Shown: positions 25,677 to 35,894 of the stretch, one piece after another
Layout: each line of letters begins with the position of its first letter
Position numbering within the stretch: position 1 is the first letter of the stretch
DNA from: Ga0077527 sp021300125
GTDB lineage: Bacteria; Pseudomonadota; Gammaproteobacteria; Burkholderiales; SG8-41
Assembly: GCA_046339595.1 (NCBI GenBank)
Contig: JBKDUF010000048.1
Coordinates: 1 to 64,000, forward strand
Direction of reading: 5' to 3'
Length of the DNA stretch: 64,000 bases
Notes under the pieces: model-generated
Database searches by the model: none
Seen by the model: only the letters and a program-made list of their open reading frames with translations
What the model was told of the DNA's origin: nothing
Translations under genes and position numbers: made by a program

Positions 25677-26036
25677 ATGGGATTGCAAAGACTGCATGTC
25701 GCCGCACGCTACAGCGAGGCGGCGATTTTCAACGGCGTGGTGTACCTGGCGGGCATGGTGCCGGAGTGCGAGGCGAAGGACATCCGCAGCCAGACTGCGG
25801 ACGTGCTCCAGCAGATCGACACGCGTCTTGCTGAAGCCGGCAGCCACAAGGGCCTGATCCTGCGCACGCAGATTTTTCTCGCCGACCTGCAGGACTTCGC
25901 CGGCATGAACGAAGTCTGGGACGCCTGGGTCACTCCCGGCACCGCGCCGCCGCGCGCCACCGTGCAGGCTGCACTGACCAATCCGGACTGGAAGATCGAG
26001 ATCGTGGTCACCGCGGCGCAGGCGGCGATGGCCTGA
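25677..26036 (+). CDS. RidA/YjgF/UK114 family protein
   Basis: 119 residues, the usual length for the family. The pattern 'AVIFNGVVYLAG'-like strand (here 'EAAIFNGVVYLAGMVPE'), 'TADVLQQIDTRLAEAGS', 'RTQIFLADLQDFAGMNEVWDAW' and 'PPRATVQAALTNP' is clear. 'PPRATV' contains the Arg that binds carboxylates in RidA enamine/imine deaminases. It would deaminate reactive enamine intermediates. GGGAG precedes the ATG. Confidence 0.9.
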   Translation: MGLQRLHVAARYSEAAIFNGVVYLAGMVPECEAKDIRSQTADVLQQIDTRLAEAGSHKGLILRTQIFLADLQDFAGMNEVWDAWVTPGTAPPRATVQAALTNPDWKIEIVVTAAQAAMA

Positions 26037-26187
26037 AGGAAACGCAGGCTGTTTTTCCCGGGGCAATAATCCTCAGAAATTCACATTCAAAGACGGCTCT
26101 TTCGGCCAGTAACTGCGGCGTGTATTTGCAGTTGCGTGGTGTCAGCCTCAGGTAATGTGTCAAGGCCATGTCCGCGCGCTGCTTTTT

Positions 26188-26493
26188 TTATGTTCGCAGA
26201 TAGGGCGCGATAGCCTTCAGCAATTCCAGGGCTTGGCGGCTGCTGAGTGCGTAGGTGTGGCTCGGTGCGTGTCTGCTGCTGTAGGCGCGTTTGGCTGTAA
26301 TCTTGCCAATGCCGGTCAGATCCCTGATGAAATGGAGTAGCGTGGGCTCGGTGCTGGCTACCGACACTACCAGGCGGCGGTGCTCGCCTTTGTGCTGCGC
26401 GGTCAGTGTGATCGTTCCTTCGCCGTCGATGATGCCGGCGATATAAGCAGTCGCCCAGTCCGGAAGCTGTTTCATGCGAGTGGCATCAGCCAT
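26188..26493 (-). pseudogene. LAGLIDADG homing endonuclease, free-standing, interrupted by an ochre stop
   Basis: 101 residues from ATG 26493 to TAA (26188-26190). 'YIAGIIDGEGTI' is a single LAGLIDADG helix, so the enzyme would act as a homodimer. After 'AIAPYLRT' the same frame continues past the TAA with sequence of the family's C-terminal part ('KKQRADMALTHYLRLTPRN' and on to about 26071), so one stop truncates a once longer protein. A frame reading through would reach TGA at 26008 inside ridA. The gene starts just after the tmRNA terminator, outside the tmRNA group I intron. It is either a decaying homing endonuclease or an affected base call. Confidence 0.75.
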
Positions 26494-26504
26494 GGATCGA
26501 GCAT

Positions 26505-26540
26505 AAAACAAAATGGCCGCCGGACGTGAATCCGGCAGCC
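26505..26540 (-). terminator. Rho-independent terminator of tmRNA
   Basis: On the minus strand a 10-bp stem (26540-26531 with 26524-26515) with a 6-nt loop is followed by ATTTTGTTTT. It begins 11 nt beyond the tmRNA CCA end. The LAGLIDADG ATG lies 12 nt past the T-tract, so that gene needs read-through or its own promoter. Confidence 0.85.
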
Positions 26541-26567
26541 ATCGGCCAATTGGTGGAGGCGGCGGGA

Positions 26568-26836
26568 CAGCTTGTCCATGCCTTTCGGCACGGGCTGGAC
26601 TATGCCTTCATCCCGGTTGCACGGGATGCGGAGCGTGTTATCCGCTTGCGCGAATCCTAGTATCTGCCCCCCGGATGCAACCCGGTCGGCAGATCTATGA
26701 GTCTCTACAGGGCAGGCCTGAAGTTGGCCCTCTTCCTACCCCTCGGCGTTGCCATGCCGTCCTTGGCGAGACGGTGCAGGTTTCACCGATGTGAGCTCCG
26801 TTTACATTCTGCTCTTGCGAACAGACGCGACCATTG
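26568..26836 (-). other. Group I self-splicing intron in the tmRNA T-loop
   Basis: 269 nt, no ORF inside. The upstream exon ends in U and the intron ends in G, as group I introns require. P1 can form between exon CGAU and intron GUCG with the U.G pair at the splice site. The P7 strands are visible: R-like GUAGAGACUCAUAG (26708-26695) and S-like GGCAUAGUCC (26606-26597). They pair as GACU(C)AU with AUAGUC, leaving one bulged base as in known P7 helices. Exact removal restores a canonical tmRNA T arm, which strongly supports the boundaries. Confidence 0.88.
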
Positions 26837-27060
26837 ATCGAACCCGCGTCCGCAAGCCCTCCACAGTCAGGACTACATGCTTAGCCTGGTTGTTTGGGTT
26901 TCGCCTCGCACCCGCCAGCCGGCAGGCTGATGTTTGGCTAGTCGCTTCGACGGATCCGCAGGATTAAGCGACCAAACCCTGCAGAGAGGCTGATGTGAAT
27001 GACGTTGCACCCCTTTCGGGGCCTGACCCATCAGCAGATCAGTGCAACGTCTAGCCGGTG

Positions 27061-27093
27061 TTAGGCGGCTAGAGAATAACGCTCGTCGTTGGC
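27061..27093 (-). other. tmRNA tag-peptide reading frame
   Basis: Ten codons and TAA inside tmRNA encode ANDERYSLAA. The resume codon is GCC at 27093-27091. The LAA end is the degron read by ClpXP/ClpAP. The sequence is close to ANDERYALAA-type tags of betaproteobacteria, with Ser in place of Ala. Confidence 0.92.
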
Positions 27094-27199
27094 GTGTATA
27101 GATTTCCAGCGGATTTACAAGGTGACTGGACCTTGGCATGCCCTGTGCTGCTTTGTGACCCACGTCGAAACCAGGTCGCCCCCAATCTGACGCTTCGAC

Positions 27200-27205
27200 A
27201 TTATC
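27200..27205 (-). promoter_or_regulatory. -10 element of the tmRNA promoter
   Basis: On the minus strand TGCGATAAT forms an extended -10 (GATAAT) about 17 nt upstream of the mature tmRNA 5' end, leaving a short leader for RNase P to remove. No good -35 is visible. A hairpin of the upstream gene's terminator type (27212-27228) overlaps the -35 position. Confidence 0.5.
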
Positions 27206-27236
27206 GCACGGCAGGGGTTCCCTGCCGGATCGAGTG

Positions 27237-28043
27237 TCAGAGACGGCGGTTCTGCTGCTTGCGCACGGCAATCCGGGAGGACGGGCGCTGCGGGGCCGGT
27301 TTTTCGGCCAGGCTCTGGGCGGTTTCGCGTTGGGCGCGCAGCATGTTGGCAACATCCTGATGCAGCGTAGCCGGCAGATCGAGGCTGGCCAGCCGGTTCA
27401 TCCGCGACCGGTAGTCGGGCAGGGTATGCAGCCCGAGCATGTAAGTGAGCAGGTCGTCCGTGGTCGGGGTCGCACCCGTGGTGCGCAGGAAATCGCGCGG
27501 GAAACTCGCGCTGACACCATTGGGCGAGGGAAACAGCAGGCGGATCACGAAATCGCCGCAACTGAGGCAGAAGGGTTGGTCGGGCTCGCGAAAAACGCAA
27601 TATGGGGTTTCGCTGTCGACCCAGATTGCCACCCGGCGCACGAGATCCTGGCGCAGTGCCTGCATTTCCCGGGCGGTGCGGAAAGGACGCACGCCATGCA
27701 GGTGTTCCACCCGGTAGAGTGTGCCGCCGGCTTCGATCGCGCCCAACTTGATGAAAGGGCTGACCATCACGCCAGCGCCGGGGAAGGACCAGGCAATGCG
27801 CTGATCTTCCATCTCGATGCCCACCTGGTCTTCGAGCGTGCCATCCGGGTAGGTGATCACGAAGTAATGCACATAGCCGGCCTGTCCACGGCCCGTGTTG
27901 CTGACTGCCAGCGGGCCTGCCGCGCGGTCTGCGGTGGCGTAGATCCTGGAGCCCGGTTTATGCGGCGCGGCTGCTGCGAGTGCAGGCAGCAGCGCGATCA
28001 GTGCGGCTGCAAGCAGGCCGGAAAACTGGGCAAGGTTTGGCAT
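27237..28043 (-). CDS. Conserved hypothetical secreted protein
   Basis: 268 residues from ATG 28043, chosen because a Sec signal peptide (about residues 1-24, 'LLAAALIALLPALAAAAP') begins there. The mature part contains 'GYVHYFVITYPDGTLEDQVGIEMEDQRIAWSFPG' and two Cys pairs ('YCVF' and 'FCLSC'), and the C-terminus is basic. I do not recognise the family. It is a single gene just upstream of tmRNA on the same strand. Confidence 0.75.
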   Translation of the reverse strand: MPNLAQFSGLLAAALIALLPALAAAAPHKPGSRIYATADRAAGPLAVSNTGRGQAGYVHYFVITYPDGTLEDQVGIEMEDQRIAWSFPGAGVMVSPFIKLGAIEAGGTLYRVEHLHGVRPFRTAREMQALRQDLVRRVAIWVDSETPYCVFREPDQPFCLSCGDFVIRLLFPSPNGVSASFPRDFLRTTGATPTTDDLLTYMLGLHTLPDYRSRMNRLASLDLPATLHQDVANMLRAQRETAQSLAEKPAPQRPSSRIAVRKQQNRRL

Positions 28044-28150
28044 GAAATCGGGCAGGGAAGGCTGACAGCAAGCAGCTCGGGGAGATGCCCAACTGTAGCG
28101 TGCTTGAAAATATCCTGAAAATAACAATTTATGCATTAATAATCAATTGG

Positions 28151-28798
28151 TTATGTAACTAAGCCAAAGATATCGAGCGCGGTGTCGACAACATGGTCGG
28201 CCCCCCAATCTTCGGGCTTGCTACCGTTGAGGTAGCCAAAACGCACGGCAATGGTGGTCATCCCGGCGGCACGGCCGGCGATGATGTCGCGCTCGTCGTC
28301 ACCGACATAGGCGCAGCGCGCTGGCGGCACGCCGATGGCGGCTGCTCCGGCCAGCAACGGTGCCGGGTGTGGTTTCATGTGTGCTGTGGTGTCGCCGCCG
28401 ATGAGGCAGCCCGCGCGTTCAGCGTAGCCCAGCTGCTGCAGCAGCGGCAGGGCCAGTTGCTCGGATTTGTTGGTCACGATACCCCAGCACAGGCCGGCGG
28501 CTTCGAGGCGGTCAACCAGCTCGGCCATTCCCGGAAACGGGGTGCTGTGGATGCAGAGGTTGCGCCGGTAAAGATCCAGGAATTCCTCGCGCATGGCGGG
28601 GTAGTCCGGATGATCGGGGCCGATGCCGAAACCGGCGCCGAGCAGTCCGCGAGCCCCCAGCGAGGTGACGCGCCGGGTTTCGCTGAGGGGCACCGGAGAC
28701 AGTCCGCGGTCGGCCCGCATGCGGTTGACCGCGGCACCGAGGTCGGGGGCGGTATCGGCGAAGGTGCCATCGAGGTCAAACAGGACGGCGCCAATCAT
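28151..28798 (-). CDS. gph: Phosphoglycolate phosphatase, HAD family
   Basis: 215 residues. ATG 28798 overlaps the ubiG stop by 3 nt, and the HAD motif I 'LFDLDGTFADTAPDL' follows at once. Motif II/III segments 'IVTNKSEQLALP' and 'VGDDERDIIAGRAAGM' are present. It hydrolyses 2-phosphoglycolate, or in some bacteria related sugar phosphates such as MurNAc-6-P. The mtaD-ubiG-gph order with overlapping starts and stops indicates one operon. Confidence 0.9.
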   Translation of the reverse strand: MIGAVLFDLDGTFADTAPDLGAAVNRMRADRGLSPVPLSETRRVTSLGARGLLGAGFGIGPDHPDYPAMREEFLDLYRRNLCIHSTPFPGMAELVDRLEAAGLCWGIVTNKSEQLALPLLQQLGYAERAGCLIGGDTTAHMKPHPAPLLAGAAAIGVPPARCAYVGDDERDIIAGRAAGMTTIAVRFGYLNGSKPEDWGADHVVDTALDIFGLVT

Positions 28799-29499
28799 GG
28801 TCCGGGCTTGCGTGCGGCAAGGATGTAGTTGACGTCGGTATCGGGCCCGAGCGCATAGACGCGCGTCAGCGGGTTGTAGGTCATGCCGATCAGGTTCACG
28901 GTATCGAGTCCGGCGCGACGGCAATCGGCGGACAGTTCGGAGGGTTTGATGAAGCGTGCGTAGTCGTGGGTGCCCCTCGGCAGCAGGCGCAGCACATATT
29001 CGGCGCCGATGATTGCGAACAGATAAGACTTCGGATTGCGGTTCAGTGTCGCGAAAAAGGCATGCCCGCCGGGTTTGAGCAGCATGGCGCAGGCCTTCAC
29101 CACCGAGGCAGGGTCGGGCACGTGCTCCAGCATTTCCATGCAGGTCACCACGTCGAAGCTGGCGGGCCGTTCTGCGGCCAGGTCCTCGACGGCGATGCTG
29201 CGGTAATCCACTTTAATTCCGCTTTCCAGCAGGTGCAGCTGGGCCACCTTCAGCGGTTTTTCGGAAAGATCAATGCCGGTCACCTGGGCGCCGCGGGCGG
29301 CCATGGCCTCGGCGAGGATGCCGCCGCCGCAGCCGACATCGAGCACCATCTTCCCGTTCAGCGACGCGATGCGGTCAATATGTTCAAGCCGCAGCGGATT
29401 GATTTCGTGCAAGGGCCGGAATTCGCCGTTGCGATCCCACCAGCGGTGGGCGAGTTCGCCAAACTTGTCGAGCTCGGCCGGGTCGGCATTGATGCTCAT
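28795..29499 (-). CDS. ubiG: Ubiquinone biosynthesis O-methyltransferase UbiG
   Basis: 234 residues. The N-terminal 'ELDKFGELAHRWWDRNGEFRPLHEINPLR' is the UbiG signature, the SAM-binding motif I is 'VLDVGCGGGILAEAMA' (about residue 52) and 'MEMLEHVPDP' is motif II. It catalyses both O-methylation steps in ubiquinone synthesis. It overlaps mtaD upstream and gph downstream by 4 nt each. Confidence 0.97.
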   Translation of the reverse strand: MSINADPAELDKFGELAHRWWDRNGEFRPLHEINPLRLEHIDRIASLNGKMVLDVGCGGGILAEAMAARGAQVTGIDLSEKPLKVAQLHLLESGIKVDYRSIAVEDLAAERPASFDVVTCMEMLEHVPDPASVVKACAMLLKPGGHAFFATLNRNPKSYLFAIIGAEYVLRLLPRGTHDYARFIKPSELSADCRRAGLDTVNLIGMTYNPLTRVYALGPDTDVNYILAARKPGP

Positions 29500-30809
29500 G
29501 CGTTACCTATGCGTTGGCGCCAGCTTTCGGCGCGTTGCTGAAGGGCTTCGATGTCGAGGCCTGTGACGCGGCCGGATGTGACCCGGCGCTCGCCATGGAC
29601 CCAGACATCGCTGACATGCTCGCGCCCCGCGGCATAAACCAGATGCGAAAGCGGGTCGTAGCACGGAGACAGCTCGGGGGCGTCGAGGTTCACCGCGACG
29701 AGGTCGGCCAGCTTGCCGGGCGTGATCGAGCCGATGCGGTCCTGCAGGCCCAGTGCACGGGCGCCACCCAGCGTGGCCGCCTCCAGCGCGCGCGCCGCGG
29801 GAAGCACCGGAGCCGATCCGCTGGCGCCCTTGGCCAGCAGCGCGGCCAGACGCATTTCTGCAAACAGGTCGACGCGGTTGTTGCTGGCGGCGCCATCAGT
29901 CCCCAGGCCGATGTTGACGCCGGCCGCGAGCAGTGCTGCCACCGGCGCAATGCCGCTGCCCAGCTTGAGGTTGGAGCTCGGGCAATGCGCAACCGAGCTG
30001 CCATGCCTCGCCAGCGAGAGGATTTCGGCGGCTTCCAGATGCACGGCGTGCACGGCAATCAGGCCGGGACCCAGCAGGCCCAGGCGCTCCAGTCGCGCCA
30101 GGGGGCGCGAACCGTGGCTGGTCAAGCTTTCGGCCACTTCGGTGGCGGTTTCATGCAGGTGGATATGTACCGGCAGATCGAGTTCGCCGGCATAGGTGGC
30201 AATGCGGGAGAAGGTGGCATCGGAAACCGTGAACGGGGCGTGCGGAGCGAGGCAGAAACTGAGCAGCGGTTCGCCGCGCAGCCGGTCGCGCAAAGCCATG
30301 CCTTTGCTCAGGTAGTCCTCGGCATCACTGGCATAAGCCGATCGGAATTCCAGCGCGATGATCCCGATTGCCGCACGCATTCCCGCTCGAAGGGCGGCGC
30401 GTGCGGCGGCTTCGGGGAAAAAATACATGTCGTTGAAGCAGGTGATACCGCCGCGCAGCATTTCTGCGCAGGCGAGCAGGGTGCCGTCGTAGACGAACTC
30501 GTCGCTGACCACGCGGGCCTCGGCCGGCCAGATGTGGTTTTGCAGCCAGTCCATCAGCGGCAGATCGTCGGCAAGGCCGCGCATCAGGCTCATCGCAGCA
30601 TGGGTATGCAGGTTGACCAGGCCGGGTATCAGGGCATGGGTCGGCAGTGCCACGCGGGCTGCGTCCGGATGGCTGGCCCAGGCTTCGGTCAGGGGCTGTA
30701 CCGCGACAATCCGTTCCTCGCGGATGACGACGGCGTGGTCGCTGAGGATGATGCCTGAGGGTTCAGCCGGAATGATCCATCGCGGTTCAATGATCGTGGC
30801 CGGTGTCAT
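29496..30809 (-). CDS. mtaD: TRZ/ATZ family amidohydrolase, 5-methylthioadenosine/S-adenosylhomocysteine deaminase type
   Basis: 437 residues. Metal ligands are visible in 'NLHTHAAMSL' (HxH), 'VHIHLHETATEV', 'CPSSNLKLGSG' and 'GTDGAASNN'. It is a cytosolic amidohydrolase of the MtaD/TrzA group that deaminates MTA or SAH to the inosyl form. In beta- and gammaproteobacteria this gene commonly precedes ubiG, whose methylation produces SAH, a sensible link. It is the first gene of the mtaD-ubiG-gph operon. Confidence 0.85.
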   Translation of the reverse strand: MTPATIIEPRWIIPAEPSGIILSDHAVVIREERIVAVQPLTEAWASHPDAARVALPTHALIPGLVNLHTHAAMSLMRGLADDLPLMDWLQNHIWPAEARVVSDEFVYDGTLLACAEMLRGGITCFNDMYFFPEAAARAALRAGMRAAIGIIALEFRSAYASDAEDYLSKGMALRDRLRGEPLLSFCLAPHAPFTVSDATFSRIATYAGELDLPVHIHLHETATEVAESLTSHGSRPLARLERLGLLGPGLIAVHAVHLEAAEILSLARHGSSVAHCPSSNLKLGSGIAPVAALLAAGVNIGLGTDGAASNNRVDLFAEMRLAALLAKGASGSAPVLPAARALEAATLGGARALGLQDRIGSITPGKLADLVAVNLDAPELSPCYDPLSHLVYAAGREHVSDVWVHGERRVTSGRVTGLDIEALQQRAESWRQRIGNA

Positions 30810-30840
30810 GGCTCAGTTGGTACGTAAGGCATTGGGCATT

Positions 30841-30872
30841 AAAAAAAAAGCCCTGCCGAAGCAGGGCTTTTT
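30841..30872 (-). terminator. Rho-independent terminator after ompA
   Basis: An 8-bp stem AGCCCTGC (30849-30856) with GCAGGGCT (30861-30868) has a CGAA loop (TTCG when read on the minus strand) and an A9 run on the + side, which becomes a T9 tract on the minus strand. Confidence 0.92.
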
Positions 30873-30890
30873 GGACTTCTTGCTTGCCAA

Positions 30891-31667
30891 TCAGGGCTTG
30901 GCGGCCGGCTTGGCTTCCGGCTTCGCTTCCGGCTTGGCTTCGGGTTTCGGAGCCGGCTTCGGAGTCGGATCGGCCTGGCCGACGATTTCAACCGTAACGC
31001 GGCGGTTCGGCGACAGGCACTCGATGAGTTGCTTGCGCTTCATCTTGTTGTCGCAGAACTTGGTCACGGGGATCGGCTGTTTCGGACCTTTGCCTTCCCA
31101 GAAGATCAGTTTCTGGTCGTAGCCCTTGGAGACGATGTAGTCCTTGACCGTGATCGCACGCTTCTCTGACAGCGCCATGTTGTGCTTCATGCTGCCGATG
31201 CGATCGGTGTGGCCGGTAACGATGATCGCGCCGAAGCGGACCGCGCTACGCTGCTTGTTGGCCTTGCTCAGGACGCCGAGGAAATCGTCAAGATCCTTCT
31301 TGTTGTCGGCAGTCATTTCAGCCTTGTTGAATTCCATGCCCTGGAGCTCAATTTTCTCTTCGATATTCAGGGGCTGGGGTTTCTTGGGCTTGGCGGCCGG
31401 TTTGGCTTCCGGTTTGGCTTCCGGCTTGGCTTCCGGTTTGGCGGCGGGTTTGGCGGCGGGGGGGGCCGGCTTCTTGACCAGATCCGGATCGCACTCGGCG
31501 ATCGCGAGAGCCGGGGTCCACTGGCTGGTGCGCACGCACACGCCGGCGCCAGGAGCGCGCACGACGCTGCCGTCCCCGGTCGTCAGGTAACCGTCTCTGG
31601 CCTGCGCGAACGCCAGGGCGGGTATGAACGCCGCAGCGACGACAGTGATGCTAAGAGCTGAACGCAT
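30891..31667 (-). CDS. OmpA family outer-membrane protein with PEAKP-type repeats
   Basis: 258 residues from ATG 31667 (strong AGGAGGA upstream), with signal peptide 'SALSITVVAAAFIPALAFA'. A short N-terminal region with two Cys is followed by a Lys/Pro/Ala/Glu repeat linker ('PEAKPEAKPEAKPAAKP'), then an OmpA-C peptidoglycan-binding domain ('GAIIVTGHTDRIGSMKHNMALSEKRA'). A second copy of the same repeat forms the very C-terminus. OmpA-like domains bind meso-DAP of the cell wall. No N-terminal beta-barrel is present. The divergent gyrA lies 484 nt away. Confidence 0.88.
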   Translation of the reverse strand: MRSALSITVVAAAFIPALAFAQARDGYLTTGDGSVVRAPGAGVCVRTSQWTPALAIAECDPDLVKKPAPPAAKPAAKPEAKPEAKPEAKPAAKPKKPQPLNIEEKIELQGMEFNKAEMTADNKKDLDDFLGVLSKANKQRSAVRFGAIIVTGHTDRIGSMKHNMALSEKRAITVKDYIVSKGYDQKLIFWEGKGPKQPIPVTKFCDNKMKRKQLIECLSPNRRVTVEIVGQADPTPKPAPKPEAKPEAKPEAKPAAKP

Positions 31668-32151
31668 GTTTTTAATCCTCCTGTTTTGCGAAAAAGTAGG
31701 GATGTGTGCCGGACAGCCCGGTAAACCTGAAATCTCCCCGAAGGCCACTAGATACCACATCCCTGATATCCGAGTAAACCTTACACGGCATAGTAACATG
31801 ATTTCTCAAAAAAAAGCACGCTTCTGTTGCTCAAAAGCATCACCCTCGACCGCCCGATTTCATCTTGTGGAACAACGCTTTTCTGTACTGTCCTGCGCAA
31901 GATTCCGGAACTGGGGGCAACGTCTCGCGCAGGCCGAAATACAAGCGATATTCGGTGCGGGTCCCACAGCCATGAGGACTGACATTCAGGGCGTCAAGCC
32001 GGGGTTTCAGGTGCACTGCATGGCCTCTGCTTGACGGCAGTAGTGAGCGTCGGGTTGGGCGTGGGCGCAACAATGCCACATGCTAAAATTCCACGCTTTG
32101 CAATCATCCCGAGCGGGATTCCGCGCGTGACCCGCGGTCAACCGTTCCATA
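31668..32151. other. Divergent intergenic region between ompA-like gene and gyrA
   Basis: 484 nt. It must hold the promoters of both divergent genes; only an extended -10 for gyrA (32081-32089) is clear. An AT-rich patch (about 31795-31835) lies on the ompA side. I see no gene. Confidence 0.6.
32081..32089 (+). promoter_or_regulatory. Extended -10 promoter for gyrA
   Basis: TGCTAAAAT matches the TGnTATAAT extended -10. A start near 32096 would give a leader of about 55 nt. The -35 is poor. Confidence 0.5.
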
Positions 32152-34446
<2,295 letters not shown>

Positions 34447-34707
34447 ACCCGCCACGGCCGCGGCACCCAGGGCATGATCGCGATCCAGGCGAGCGACCGC
34501 AACGGCATGCTGGTCGGCGCCCAGCTGGTCACCAAGGACGACGAGATCATGCTGATCACCACCGGCGGCGTGCTGATCCGTACCCGCGTCAGGGAAGTCA
34601 GGGAGCAGGGCCGTTCGACCCAGGGCGTGCGCCTGATCAACCTCGACGAGGGCGAGAAGCTCGTCGGAATGGAAACCATCGTCGAAACGGACGAAGACGA
34701 AGAGTAG
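34447..34707 (+). pseudogene. gyrA: 3' remainder of gyrA after the in-frame TAA
   Basis: 86 codons plus TAG in the same frame as gyrA. They encode the end of the C-terminal domain ('GRGTQGMIAIQASDRNG', 'TTGGVLIRTRVREV', 'STQGVRLINLDEGEKLVG') and an acidic tail 'ETDEDEE'. The conservation shows the stop is recent or an error. An internal ATG (34474) has no evident ribosome-binding site. Confidence 0.85.
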
Positions 34708-34811
34708 GCGCGCTGGATCGCGGACTGCGGAAGGGGATCGAGAGCTTCCCATTTGACGCAGCCCTACCAGCCCGCCCCTCAAACCCGATCACTTAATCCT
34801 CAATCCTGAAA

Positions 34812-35894
34812 ATGGCCAGAGTATTCAATTTCAGCGCCGGTCCGGCGGTTTTGCCGGAGCCGGTATTGCAGCAGGCCGCCGCGGAAATGCTCGACTGGCA
34901 TGGCAGCGGAATGTCGGTGATGGAGATGAGCCACCGCGGCAAGGAATTCATCGACATCCACGCCAGGGCGGAAGCCGACCTGCGCGAGCTGATGGCGATC
35001 CCGAGGAACTACAAGGTGCTGTTTCTCCAGGGCGGTGCCTCCGCGCAGTTCGCGCTGATTCCGATGAACCTGCTGCGCGGCAAATCCGGCGCTGATTACG
35101 TCAACACCGGGCAGTGGTCGAAAAAAGCCATTGCCGACGCGAAGAAATACTGCAAGGTCAACGTCGCGGCGACTTCGGAGCCCGACAGCTACACCCGGGT
35201 GCCGAAGCAGTCGGAATGGAGGCTGGATCCGGATGCCGCTTACGTGCATGTCACCACCAATGAGACCATCGGCGGCGTTGAATTCCACTGGGTGCCGGAC
35301 ACCGGCGCCGTGCCGCTGGTGGCCGACATGTCTTCGCACATCCTGTCGCGGCCGATGGATGTCTCCCGCTACGGCCTGATCTATGCCGGCGCGCAGAAAA
35401 ACATCGGCCCCGCAGGGCTGACCATCGTCATCGTGCGTGATGACCTGATCGGCCAGGCCATGCCGCAGACACCGACCGTGTTCGACTACAAGGTGCAGGC
35501 CGACAACGATTCGATGTCGAACACGCCGTCAACCTACGCCATCTACATCGCCGGACTGGTGTTCGAGTGGCTGATAAAGCAGGGTGGCGTTGCGGCGATG
35601 GAGAGGGTCAACCGCGCCAAGGCGGCTCTGCTCTACGATCACCTCGACCGCACCGAGTTCTACCACTCGCCGGTGGCGCGCGACGACCGTTCCCTGATGA
35701 ACATCGCGTTCACGCTGCGCAACGAAGCGCTCGACAAGGCCTTCATCCAGGAGTCGGAGGCCGCCGGGCTGTTCCAGCTCAAAGGGCACCGCTCGGTCGG
35801 CGGCATGCGTGCCTCGATCTACAACGCCATGCCGGTCGAGGGCGTGAAGGCCCTCGTGGGTTTCATGCAGGAATTCGAGCGCAAGCATGGCTGA
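34812..35894 (+). CDS. serC: Phosphoserine aminotransferase
   Basis: 360 residues, class V aminotransferase fold. 'FSAGPAVLPEPVLQQAA' opens the protein and the PLP lysine lies in 'YAGAQKNIGPAG' (about residue 195). It converts 3-phosphohydroxypyruvate to phosphoserine, and also serves pyridoxine synthesis. It overlaps the next gene, a phosphoglycerate dehydrogenase that makes its substrate. Confidence 0.97.
   Translation: MARVFNFSAGPAVLPEPVLQQAAAEMLDWHGSGMSVMEMSHRGKEFIDIHARAEADLRELMAIPRNYKVLFLQGGASAQFALIPMNLLRGKSGADYVNTGQWSKKAIADAKKYCKVNVAATSEPDSYTRVPKQSEWRLDPDAAYVHVTTNETIGGVEFHWVPDTGAVPLVADMSSHILSRPMDVSRYGLIYAGAQKNIGPAGLTIVIVRDDLIGQAMPQTPTVFDYKVQADNDSMSNTPSTYAIYIAGLVFEWLIKQGGVAAMERVNRAKAALLYDHLDRTEFYHSPVARDDRSLMNIAFTLRNEALDKAFIQESEAAGLFQLKGHRSVGGMRASIYNAMPVEGVKALVGFMQEFERKHG

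Larger units (their letters stand above)
26551..27183 (-). ncRNA. ssrA: tmRNA (SsrA), interrupted by a group I intron in the T-loop
   Basis: The 5' end GGGGGCG (27183-27177) pairs with CGCCTCC before the encoded ACCA end at 26551. 'GGTTTCGACG' follows the 5' end, as in all tmRNAs. The tag ORF (27093-27061) reads ANDERYSLAA then TAA. The tRNA-like T arm is split: exon 1 ends GCGGGTTCGAT (at 26837) and exon 2 starts TCCCGC (at 26567). Joined, they make a perfect 5-bp T stem and a 7-nt TTCGATT loop. Exon 1 is 347 nt and exon 2 is 17 nt. tmRNA with SmpB rescues stalled ribosomes and tags the product for proteolysis. Confidence 0.95.

Noticed and set aside
26513..27360. Short open frames on both strands across the tmRNA region
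   Set aside because: They lie over the tmRNA exons and the group I intron and have no protein similarity.
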